Assembly: GCA_002179805.1 (NCBI GenBank)
Contig: NAVB01000706.1
Location: 1-62,070 of the forward strand
DNA: 62,070 nt
Direction of reading: 5' to 3'
Origin: Acanthamoeba lenticulata
Lineage: Eukaryota; Discosea; Longamoebia; Acanthamoebidae
Shown in pieces: positions 22,509 through 32,500 of the stretch. The notes under the pieces were generated by a model. The model had not been told where the DNA came from. It saw nothing but the letters and a program-made list of their open reading frames with translations, and made no database searches. A program made the position numbers and the translations under genes. How positions within the stretch are numbered: position 1 is the first letter of the stretch; each line of letters begins with the position of its first letter.

Positions 22509-24567
22509 TTAGCGCCGCACAGAGCCGTCGGCTGTCATGACTACAGCAGCGCTGCTGGCGGTGGTGATGACGACATGGTCGGGGACGAGCTTGCGGAGTG
22601 CGTCCATCCAGCCGCCGGACGCGGCCTCGAGGACCAGCATCTTGAGGCCGCGGGGCAGGTTGCCCGCGATCGTCTCCACGGACAAGTGCTGCATTTGCTG
22701 CAGGCACAGGCTGATGCGCGCGTGTGTAAGCGGTCAGCGATCAACCGATGTCCAATGGGGACGCAAGGCCAGGCCGTACCATTCGAGCGAGGCCGGCAGG
22801 TGGCGAAGGCCTTCGCCCTCGACGTGCCGCAAGTGGTTCAACTGCGCGCCGCCGCACACGCACGCGGGTCAGCCATTGGTGGCACGCACGCGCGTGTGCG
22901 GTGTATGTGTGCGCGGGGGCGGAGCGAGACCTCGAGTGAGACAAGGTTGGGCGGGAGGTGGCGCAGGTCGGCGTCGGCGATGTAGGAGCAGTAGGCCAGC
23001 TGCAGCTGCCGAAGGGCCGTGCAGCGGTAAAGCTCGTGCATGCCCGGCGCGCCGATGTCGACGTCGTCCAGGCGGAGCCACACCAGGCGCGGGTAGCGCG
23101 CCGCAAAGTAGCAAAAGGCGTCGTCCCCAAACTGGTGGTAATCGTCCAGCGTGCCCGACGATGACAGGCAGAGCTCCTCGAGCTGGCTCGGCAGCACGCC
23201 CACGCCCTTGTCCGTCACTCCCCTGGAGGCGAATGGCTGACGTCAGAGCAAGCACAGGGCAGACGAGCGGTCGCGGACGGGCGACGTACTCGGACGCCGA
23301 GAGCGAGAGGGCCCGGAGGCATGAGTACTGCTCGAGCACGGTGGCCTCCTTGTCGATGCTGATCATCGTGTAGTCGAGCGCGAGGGCTTCGATGCGCGGC
23401 GGGACGTCGTCAATGCCCTGGGTCGACAAATATCGTGCGAGCGTGAGCCAAAGGGATGATCATGAAGCCCCATCTGTGGCGGGCGGCATCGAGCGCACCG
23501 CGTTGGTGATGTTGGTGTCGCTCAGGCTCAGGTCCTGTAGCGTCAGCGGCAGATATTCGATGCACGCGTCTGTAAATTATTGTTATTTTTCTTCAATCTT
23601 TTAAATAAATCGATGATAATAAATATTCAATGTAAAGAAAAATCAAATAAATATCTAAATTCTGGCGTACCTGTGATCTGCGTGCCGGAGAGGTCAAGAC
23701 GAACGAGGGAACGCGGCAGGTGGCGGACCATCTCGTCAACGACTCTGTGGGGGGATCAGATACTCGAGTCAAGGTTGTGGTGTGTGGGCAGGAGGGCGGC
23801 AGGGCGGCACCGGCAGTAGCTGAGGTTGAGTACGCGCAAGTTGGCGCAGTTGGCGGCCAGGAAGGGCAGCGCGAGGCGCAGGTGCTGCTTATGCTTCCGC
23901 GAGTCCAGCCGACAATGCGTCACCTGAGCCAGCCCGATCTGGTGATCACGCCGACGTCAGGCCAGGAAGACGCATGCGAGCGGACGACGATGATGAAGGG
24001 GCCGATGACCTTGCGCCACAGGCGACACACGAGGGTGGCAGGGCCTAGCGGGCCTGAGAAGACGTTGTTGCTGGCGCCTGTCGACCTTTGGCCTGCAAAC
24101 GTAGCTAGCGCGTCGGTGATGGGCTGCGGCACGGCGAGGCCATGCGCCGGCTGCTCCTGACTTTCGTCTTGGCTCGCCTCAGAGGAAGTGTGCCTTTCTG
24201 GCTGGGGATGGTGGGTGGCACTGGCCGCTTCACCAACTGAAGCGGGTCTGGTCAGAGGGGCAGCCAGTCGTTCACACTGATTGAGGTAGCCCAAGATGTG
24301 CGTCCAAATCTCGGGCGGGAGCATGGCCAACCCATCGTCGTCGGTGGCAACAAGGGACTCCGGCCAGCCACCCGCACATTTTTGGCGGCGCTGGTTGTGC
24401 TGTGAGTTGGGTGCGCTACGACACCCTTCATCTAACGCTCCTACTTTACGCTTGTGCGGCAATTGTGGGAATTGTGTTGGTGTGAGAGATGAGAGATCCA
24501 TTAAAGCTCGCAGCTCCTGCAACTGCTCATGCAGAGCAGAAAGGCGCAGAAGCACTTCCTCTTGCAT
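22509..24567 (-). CDS. F-box and leucine-rich repeat protein
   Basis: The ATG at 24567 opens a short helical segment (RLSALHEQLQELRALMDL). An F-box follows at about 24330-24010: LPPEIWTHILGYLNQ, an acidic/Ser insertion, then LVCRLWRKVI. Exons further down code leucine-rich repeats of the cysteine-containing/amn1-like type, such as ANCANLRVLNLSYC, LVRLDLSGTQITDACI, LQDLSLSDTNIT, LEELCLSSSG, LVWLRLDDVDI and LRQLQLAYCSYIADADL, ending LKMLVLEAASGGW near the TAA at 22509. About seven introns separate them, several at repeat boundaries; one (about 23680-23575) is very AT-rich. It probably acts as a substrate adaptor of an SCF ubiquitin ligase. The insertion inside the F-box between the two helical motifs is unusual. 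Confidence 0.8.
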
Positions 24568-24611
24568 GCAGGTTGAAGTATCGGACAAAAAGACAATCTC
24601 GCGGGCGCAAC

Positions 24612-24617
24612 AAAAAA
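24612..24617 (-). terminator. RNA polymerase III terminator of tRNA-Thr
   Basis: Six T residues on the minus strand, 6 nt beyond the 3' end of the tRNA-Thr, form a standard pol III stop. Confidence 0.8.
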
Positions 24618-24623
24618 GACACA

Positions 24624-24694
24624 GGCTCTTGAGGGGATCGAACCCTCGACCTTCGCTTTACGAGAGCGACGCGCTACCACTACGCCAAAGAGCC
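24624..24694 (-). tRNA. tRNA-Thr (anticodon CGT)
   Basis: 71 nt with no intron and normal order. The acceptor stem GGCTCTT pairs 7/7 with AAGAGCC. The anticodon stem TCGCT/AGCGA encloses the loop CTCGTAA, with CGT at positions 34-36, reading ACG. The T stem GAGGG/CCCTC encloses TTCGATC. Internal A and B boxes are intact. It is a useful control for the permuted tRNA 1.5 kb away. Confidence 0.95.
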
Positions 24695-25293
24695 TGCCTT
24701 ACTCCGTCAAGGAAAATTAAATAACACATACTTTCTCCCTTAACGTATAAACTCCCGTTGGTCGTGCGTGCAAAGCCTGCAGCTTGGCTTGGCGTCACGC
24801 GCCGCTGGCGGGACTGGCGCCGAACGGCTGGAGACCGATGGCATGGCGCATCATGGCCAAGAGTTGGCTGTCCCCTCTGCGGGTGACATACGTGGTCACT
24901 CCCCGCAACGCTTTAGTTGGCGCGAGCTTACCGTAGTACTGAGCCGCGAGTTCGAGGTGCGTGTGTTAGGTGCCTACCAGTTGGTGCCCGCAACCCAGAA
25001 AGTTGTCAGCTGACGGTGGCCGTGGTCATCAAGTTGCCGTCCACGGCGTCTTGGTCAACGTTTTCCCGCCAAAAAGCGCGGGCTTCATTGGGCAGAAGCC
25101 GCTACGCAAAAAGACCAGCGGATGATTTGACTTCTTCCGGGAAACCATTTTTCATTGGCAAAGCGCCACTTGCCCGCTTTTCAAGCCAGCCAGCGACCAG
25201 TTCAAGTCATTCCCCACATTCCAAGCCAACGTCTACCGAACGTCTCTCGTTCCCGCCCTCTGGCCCTCGGTACCAAGATCAAGAGATCGCTCC
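24695..25293 (+). other. Intergenic region, tRNA-Thr upstream flank and promoter of small basic protein gene
   Basis: About 600 bp. It contains several short open frames without start context or homology, a cttcccgggaaa-like GC-rich patch and a CCAAGCCAAC-rich leader near 25230. I see no gene. The first part serves as the upstream flank of the minus-strand tRNA-Thr. Confidence 0.4.
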
Positions 25294-25761
25294 ATGCACC
25301 ATTCTACTCTGCCCGCGACGACGACTACCCCGCCGGGGTCGCCGCCGAGACCCTCTACTCCGCCGCGTGCGCATGAGCGCTATAGCGAGCACGTACAAAG
25401 GGGACCGCCTAATGCGAAGGAGCAGTACCTCCTCGAGAAGATCAACAAGAAGAGGGCTCGCCACACCTTCGAGGCTAGCAACGATGGCGACATCCTGAAA
25501 GCTGCTCAACACCAGCCATCAACGATCAACATTAACGAGCTGGGGCCTCAAAGCTTCCATCAGCGCGCGAAAAAGAAGCTTGCTCGTCGCCTCTCGTTCA
25601 GCGGATGTGAAGATGATGAACCCAAGGTTGCCGACGTCGTTGATCAACTTCGCGCGTCAGGCGTTGTGTCAGCTGATTGCAAGCAGTTAGTACCCGGCCT
25701 GACCCACGAGGAAGACGACCGATGCTACGACAGCGATAAAATGCACAGGAAGGAGGAGTGA
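25294..25761 (+). CDS. Small Pro-rich N-terminal, basic protein, 155 aa
   Basis: Single exon from ATG 25294 to TGA 25759-25761. The first 30 residues are Thr/Pro/Ser-rich (TTTTPPGSPPRPSTPPR), with several TP/SP sites suitable for proline-directed kinases. The middle is basic and helical, with KKKLARRLSF, which carries an RRxS site typical of basophilic kinases. The C terminus is acidic. I recognise no family. Clean codon use, a stop 90 codons beyond any repeat, and a proper ATG support a real gene; a regulatory phosphoprotein is only a guess. Confidence 0.55.
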   Translation: MHHSTLPATTTTPPGSPPRPSTPPRAHERYSEHVQRGPPNAKEQYLLEKINKKRARHTFEASNDGDILKAAQHQPSTININELGPQSFHQRAKKKLARRLSFSGCEDDEPKVADVVDQLRASGVVSADCKQLVPGLTHEEDDRCYDSDKMHRKEE

Positions 25762-26171
25762 AGTCAACCGACCACGCCTACGAGTACCTTGCTGCGAGTT
25801 CAACCATCTTCGACCGCAGTCGTTTGTAAATGCCAGAGCGATGTACATAGAACACGAGACTACAGACGCGATCGGACGATCAAGAACCCGCCATCAACTA
25901 CTTCTACCCTTTCCCGGATCAATTTGTACAAACAAGCGCAATGTAATCATTAAACGTCACAGCGCCACCTTCCTTGGCCCTTACCACCACCATCGCGAAT
26001 CTCTTGCGCCGATTCGTTGCCCCGAAGAAACGGCGCCAAAAACGTTGTTGCTTCCCGCCATTTTTGGCTGCGGTGCGTGGGCACACCCAGACTGGGCTCT
26101 ACGAAGGGTGAGCCACGCAGTCAGCTTCTTTTTTGGGTGTGGTGCTTAGTCGAGGTGTCTCATCTGCCCAT
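25762..26171. other. Intergenic region before the permuted tRNA
   Basis: About 410 bp with no gene seen. A T6 run lies at 26129-26134, about 38 nt before the first paired base of the permuted tRNA precursor. If transcription starts upstream of this run it would be terminated there, so initiation between 26135 and 26172 is favoured. Confidence 0.4.
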
Positions 26172-26302
26172 CGCACGGGCCGCCTAAAATGAACTCGCGG
26201 GTTCGAATCCCGCCGCCTCCAAACTCAAGGAGGCGTGGCCGAGTGGTCTAAGGCGTTGAACTTAAGATTCAAATTTACTTCGAAACTGGCGTAGTCCGTG
26301 TG
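26172..26302 (+). other. Pairing flanks of the permuted tRNA-Leu precursor
   Basis: The leader 26172-26184 (CGCACGGGC then CGCC) is complementary to the trailer 26288-26302 (GGCG, a 2-nt bulge TA, then GTCCGTGTG). This makes 13 pairs, two of them G-U, found by hand. The helix would bring together the 5' end of the tRNA 3' half and the 3' end of the tRNA 5' half, as a permuted precursor requires. The 4-bp inner helix next to unpaired bases recalls a relaxed bulge-helix-bulge, but the bulges do not fit the canonical 3-4-3 form. Confidence 0.6.
26197..26272 (+). tRNA. Circularly permuted tRNA-Leu (anticodon TAA): 3' half upstream of 5' half
   Basis: The order in DNA is 3' half, spacer, 5' half. 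The 3' half has a T stem GCGGG (26197-26201), T loop TTCGAAT, stem CCCGC, acceptor CGCCTCC (26214-26220) and discriminator A (26221). A 7-nt spacer AACTCAA follows (26222-26228). The 5' half has acceptor GGAGGCG (26229-26235), a D arm with a GCC/GGC stem and A box TGGCCGAGTGG, and an anticodon arm TTGAA-CTTAAGA-TTCAA (26256-26272) with TAA at positions 34-36. The acceptor halves pair 7/7. No other T arm is found within 300 bp downstream and no other matching 5' half upstream. The variable arm junction lies somewhere in 26273-26287 joined to 26185-26196 and is unresolved. Confidence 0.75.
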
Positions 26303-26360
26303 AGTAAGTGGCAAAGCCTTCGGGCTCCCGAGGCACCTGACGCGACCACCATCCCTTCTC

Positions 26361-26366
26361 TTTTTT
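26361..26366 (+). terminator. Possible pol III terminator after permuted tRNA-Leu
   Basis: A T6 run about 58 nt after the pairing trailer. It is the first run of four or more T downstream of the 5' half, so it is the likely transcript end. Confidence 0.5.
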
Positions 26367-26584
26367 GCTGTTTGCCCCACGGGCGAAGTCTATTCCTGGC
26401 GGCGTGGAAAGGCCCATCGCGCGAGCAAATGATTCCTGGGACAATCAGCACAAGGTCTCTTTGCCACACCCAACACATCAGTGCAGCCACAAACGGCACT
26501 GATCTTGAGCTGGGTGATGGGGAAGGAATACACAACAAACATACTCATTTATTATTATCTTGGTACATACTAATTCATAAAGTC

Positions 26585-29500
26585 TCACACGGTGCCAACG
26601 TGGTACTTGAGGTGAGCCACGTTGACCGCGGAGATGGTGCTGGTGAGCATGTGGCCCAGGTTCTGGGTGAGGATCGCCAGCTGCTGCTCGGCATCGGGGT
26701 CGGGCGTGGTCGAGGCGGCCTTGACCGACGCGAGAATCTTGAGCTGGATCGAGTAGTTTTGCAGCGCCTGCATGCTCTTCATTAACCGTTCCTTCAGCTC
26801 CGGGTCCGGACACCTGTCGGCCATCCCCTTGACGTCTGTCGACCTCCGGCTGTGAGCACACACGCACACAACACACGCGCGCGCGACACACGGTGCTGGC
26901 ACGCACCGACGGAGAGCGCGCGGACAAAGGTGGAGATGGCGCGGGCCGAGATGAGGAACTGCTGACGGTGGCCGCCCTTGCAGGCGTCGGCCAGCTTGGC
27001 GAGCTCGTTGCCGATGTTGGCCGTGTGTCGGCCCGTCGTCGCCTCGCCGCCAGTCGCGCGCGACCTCTGTCGATCCCATGCGCGCGGCAACGCGTGCTGC
27101 GCGTGTGAGCCCAAAAAACACAGCCACAATTGTCTGAGCGCGGTGTGCGTGTGTGCGGTCGCGTGTGTGCGGTGGGGCCAGGACGAACCTTCTGGAGGTT
27201 CTCGGCGACTTGGTTGATGCAGGCCTCGAGCGAGGTGCCCTTGGGGACCGACGCCAGGGCGAGCTCCTCGAGGTCGCCGATAAGCGCGCTCATCGAGGGC
27301 GCCGGGCCGGTGGCGGCCGCCGACTTATTGAGGCTCTCGCTGGCGACCCGATCGAGGTCGCGCAGGAGCGAGTCGAGGTCGAACGCCGCCGCGGCCTTGC
27401 CTGTCGCCGTATCGCGGTTCTTGTAGGCCTGGACGCTGACGTCTGAGGCGAGAGCGTTCAAGTGGTTGGCCAGCGCGTTGGCCGCGTCGAGCAGGCCGCG
27501 CGCGTCCATCTTGCGCGGCCGCACTGCCGCGATGATGGCCGTCGCCGCCGCCTGCGCCAAAATAAAGAAAAACAAAGTCAGTTTGACCACCAAAAAACGA
27601 AAAACGAAAACGAAGCGGAGGTGGGGGGAGTGGATACAAAGTTGGTCTTGTGGACGCTGTCCTTGGTGTCCGTCTTGATGACGTCGACGGCCAGCTTCAT
27701 CTGATGCGCCGCGTCCTCGAGCGCTTGCTGCTTCTGCTTGTCGGCCGGGCTGGCGGCGGCGTCGCGCGAGGCGCGCGTGAGGTTGAGGAACAGCGCGTCG
27801 AGGTCGTTCATTGCCGCGTTCAAGGCCTCCTTGTCCTGCGGGCTGTGCGTCCGCAACGTGGCCTGCCGGCGATTGGCCAACAAAAACAAAATAAAATAAA
27901 ATAAAGTAATTCAGTATTTCGGTAAATGTTAGTCAACCACGAGAAGAAGGAGGAAGAGAAGGAAGAGGCGCACCTCGGCGGCGATCTTCTTGAGCTCCTC
28001 GTTCTGGTGCTTGACGCGGTTGAGGGCGGTCTCCACGCCGGGCTTGTCGCCGCGCCGGGCGAGAGCCTGGAGCACGGTGAGCTCGGCCATGTCGCGCATG
28101 GCCGCGCGGTCGGTCGCCGTGGCCAGGGTCGGGTGCAGCGCGTCCTGAAGGTTGGCGATCGCCGATCTGGAGCCCGCGAGCGTCCGCTCGAGCGCGTCCA
28201 GCTTCTCCTCGTTGCCCGGATTTTGCAGGGATTCTGGCACACGGCCGAGCAACCGAGAGCATGACGTCAGCAAACGAAGAAACATAAATAAATAGAATAG
28301 TCGAATTGAACATATAAAAAGGCGTACCTTTTACGGCAATGACTTGGCGCGGGAGGAGGTTGTCGAGTTCGGAGACCATCTCCAGCAGCTGACGCTTGCG
28401 GGCGGGGTCCGTGGAGCGCTCGGCCTCGGCGCGGGCCTCCTCTGTCAGCTTCTTGTGGTTGGCCGCCATCGCTGTAGTCATCATCATCATCATGCCGTCA
28501 GCGTCAATCCCAAGAAGCATTTTCAAAATAAAATTAAATAAATATAATTTTACAATGATAAAACAAATAAAAATCAAGAAATATGTGTACTCTTGGTGGC
28601 CTCGGCGAGCTCGCGCGGATCCTTGCGCTTGACGGCGGCGCTGAGGCGCGAGAGCGTGGCGTCCTGTGTCTGGGCCTCGGCCACGCTGTCGGCCTTGAGG
28701 GCGTCGGTGATGGTGTTGATGGAGGAGGCGAGGCCACGAGCGGCCTCGGTGAGGAGCGCCTGCGACTTGCGGTCGGTCGGGTGGCGCGCGACGGTCAGGG
28801 CATGCGGCCGGATCTGGCCCAGGAGGCTCTCGAGCGAGGCCACGGCGTCGCGCAGGCCATCGCGCGAGCGCGCGTCGTTCTCAAAGGCCGAGGCGTCGCG
28901 CGTGCGGCGGGCCAGCTGCCCGACCATGGTCTCGATGTCCTGAAGGGCGCCCAGAGCGCGCGGCTCGTCTCCGGCCTGCGCCGCGGCGTTAAGCCTCTCC
29001 ATGTCCTCGGCCAGCCGTCCGGCGGCGGTCAGCGCCGTCATCTCCACTGTCGGGACCAGCTCGCGCTCGCCCTGCTCGAGCACTGACAACATCAGCTGGG
29101 TCAAGTCGGCCAGTTCCTTCTTGGCTGCCGCGTCCCTGTTCCCGTCGCCCGCGACGTGAGCCACAACAATCACGAGCATGATGATAAGGATGATGATGAT
29201 GATGAAGACAACGATGATCAACATGAACGTACGAGGGATTCTGAGCGAGACGGCGCGCGGCGCGGACGGTCTCGGGCAGAAGGCGCTCGAGGTCGGTGAT
29301 GGCGTCGAGGATGCGCTTCTTCTTGTTGGGGTCGCCGGTCTCTTCGGCCCCCCGGCGCGCGCGCTCGATGAAGGTCTCCTGGGCCATGGCGGCCTTGCGG
29401 GCCTCGGTCTCGATGCCCTGCAGGTTGCCCCGGCGGGCCTCCTGCTCGAGATCGCACAGCGCCTCCTTCTCCCTCATCCGCGACTGCGCCACCTCCTCCT

Positions 29501-32500
29501 CGAGCGACATTGGTCTCGACCTCTCTGCATTCCACACAAAAATTAATTTCATTTTCATTGTAAATATTGAACTAGAATAATTAAATATTAAATAAAAAGA
29601 AATAATAAAAAAAACATACCGAGAATTTCGAGGGGCATTTGGCTGCGGGAGATGACCTCCTCGAGCTCCTCGATGGCCTTGCGGTCGTTGGGGTTGCGGT
29701 TGAGGCGCTCGCAGAGCTCGTGGATGCGCGGAACGACGGATTCGAGATCGGCCGCCGCGCGGGACACCTCGCGCTCCTTTTGGCTGCGGTAGCTCGGGTC
29801 CACGCTTTCGGCCAGGTCGTACACGCGGTCCTCGAGCCGCTTCACGTACTCCTCCACGTCGGCCTGGGCGCGCTTATCGGTAGGCGACTTGAGGGCGGCT
29901 CGCGAGTACTCCCGCACGAGCACCATCAAATTCTCCAGCTCGTTCACCGCATCCTATAAAAGTTGATTATTCAATTTGTTATTAATTATAAATACAAAAT
30001 TTAGCTTTTGAAATGGCACATATAAAAATAAAGTGAATAAAACATAAGTAATATAAATAACGAACCCGGAGCGCGTCAGAGTTGGGGTGGCGAGAGGCCT
30101 CGGCCCGGGCGTGCTGGGCGATGACGTCGTTGTCCTGCTCGAGCTGCTTGAGCGTCTCCTCGGCGCCGCGCGCGTCGCCTTCATCAATCCGCGTGCGGGA
30201 TTGTCAGTCAGCCAGGCTGAGTTCAAGGCAAATTTTTTGTTGGGGAGGGGAGAAAGAGCAAGACAGGCGCACCCTTCTTGACCTGCTCGAGGAGGCGCTT
30301 GAGGTTGGCCGCCTCGCGCTCGGCGGCCTCTGACACCTTGTCCTTGGCCTCGGGCCGGATGGCAACCTCGAGCGAGTTGAGCAGCCCCGTGTAATCGGCC
30401 AGCGAACTGCGTGGCGGTGAACTCGTCAGGCCTCTCATTCTCACCGCCAGCCATGGCGGTGGGCAAGAGGAAGGAAGGAAGAAGGGGAAGTGACGCACTT
30501 GTCAAAGTCCTTCTTGGCCTGAGCGTCGTTGGGGTTGGTGGCGACAGCGAGCGAGGCGGCCACCTGGGAGGGCAGCATGCGCTCGAGCTCGTCGACGACG
30601 GCGAGGATGGCCTTGCGGCGCGTCGGGTCGTCAGTCTTGCGCGCCTGGGCGCGGGCCTGCTCGGCCAGCTTGGGCGCCCGGCGGGCGAGCGACCGCGCGG
30701 TGGCAGCGATGACCTGCGGGTCGGCCGACTTGGCGGCGAGGGACAGCTTCTCGACGGCGCGCTCCTGCTTCTCGGCTTCGGCCAGCGGCACGGCCTTAGA
30801 GGCCTCCATCACCTTGTTGGTCGCGGCGACAATCCTGTCCAGGTCGTCGCTGAACGCCTTGAGGGCCTTCTTGTCCTTGGGGTTGGCCAGCGCCGCCGCG
30901 GTCAGCGGCCGCAGCGAGCCCAGCAACGCGTCGAGGTCGTTGATCGCGTCGTGCAGGCCCTGTGTTGGAAATAACCTCATAAATTCTACGTATTATCATA
31001 AAAAAGGACAAGAATGCAAAGCATGCGTGCCTTCTTGGACTTCTCGTCGCCGGAGCGGATGAGCTCGCCCCGGGCATTGTTGGCGATAGTGCGCATGGCG
31101 TCCTCCAGCTCGGCCAGACTCGCGTCGCTCTGCGGCGCGTCGGCCCTCTGGACAGCCGTGCGGAGATGCTCGACCGCGCGGTTCTCCTTCTCGAGGGCGG
31201 CCACCAGCGCGCCGGCGCCCTCAACGGGGTTCATCGCGTTGGACAGATCGTCGTATGCCGCCACGAGCTGCCTGTTGGCCTGCATTTGATGACGATGGTG
31301 ATGGGCTTGATCAAGCCACCGCAGAAACAAACAACAAAGGGCGTCAAGTGGCAGTAGGTGACGTACATCCTCGAGCTGCTGGCGCTTGACGGGGTCGTTG
31401 GGGTCGGCAGTGGCCTCCTTGGCGGCCTGGATCTGGCGGGGCACAAGCATGTCGAGCATCTCGAGCGCGTCCAAGATGTCCCTCTTCCGATCCGGGTTGT
31501 CCATCTTGGCGGCGCGGGCGCGGGCCTGCGTGGCGAGCTTAGGCTGCTTCTTTGCCAGCATCTTAGCGGCCATTTCGACGGCGTGAGCGTCGCCGGCGAG
31601 GGCGGCGCTAGCCAAACGCTCGGCCTCCCGCGTCTGCTGGTTGGCGGCGTTGGCGGCGGCCTCGTCCGGGCTGTAGGCCATGATGTGGAGCACGCCATCT
31701 GCCACGTCCCGCAGCTGCTCGCTGAGCTCCTCGAGCTTCGCATGCCGGGCCTTGTCCTTGGGGTTGGCCACGGCCTCGCGTGCGGCGATCATCTGTAGAG
31801 GCAGCAGGCGCTCGAGCTCCTCAACGGCCTCGAAGATGCCTCGGCGCTGAAGTGGGTCATCGGCCTGCTGTGCCTGTCTTCGGCCCTCCTCACCGAGCCT
31901 ACTGCCGCTCACAGCTACACCCAGTTTATCGTTAAAAATCAAGCAACGCTAATTTTGCATTGATTATTAAAATGAAAAAGAAAGAATGAATCGATAAATA
32001 AATAATGGGGAAAAAAAAGAGTACCAAGGTTGCGGATGGCAGCGGCGGCGCGGGTGGTATCCTCACGCTTGACGGCGTCGAGGAGGCGGTCGAGCTCGTC
32101 GAGGCCCTGGGCCACGGCCACAGCGGCCTTGTCCTTGGGCGCGGGGACGGCCTTGCGGGCAACGTCGTCGACGGCCTCGTTGAGCTGGGCAGTGAGCTCA
32201 CCCAGGGCCTTCTTTGCGGCGGCGTCGCGAGGCTTTTCCTTGGCCTCCTTGGCAGCCTTGACCTGCATAGGCAGCAAGCGTTCGAGCTCGTCGAGCGCGT
32301 TGGAAAGCTCCTTCCGCCTGTGCGGATCGAGCCTGAGCGACTGCTCCTCGCGACCAGCCCGTAGCAGCGCGTCGTTGGCCTGCTGCAGGCCCTTGATGGA
32401 CTCCTCGGTCTCGCGCGGGTCGCCACGGTTGAGCGTGTCGGTCAGCGCCGCAATCTTCTTTTTCTCGCGCTTGGCCGCCGCGGTCACCGGCGCGGCCGAG

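Noticed and set aside
26110..26221. A complete ordinary tRNA ending at the upstream T arm
   Set aside because: Upstream GAGGTG could pair 6/7 with the acceptor, but no D arm (GG loop, A box) fits in the 39 nt between; the exact 7/7 partner lies downstream.
26229..26400. Ordinary tRNA-Leu with its 3' half downstream or after a long anticodon-loop intron
   Set aside because: The anticodon stem is already complete without an intron, and no T arm (GGTTCGA-like) with a matching acceptor occurs downstream.
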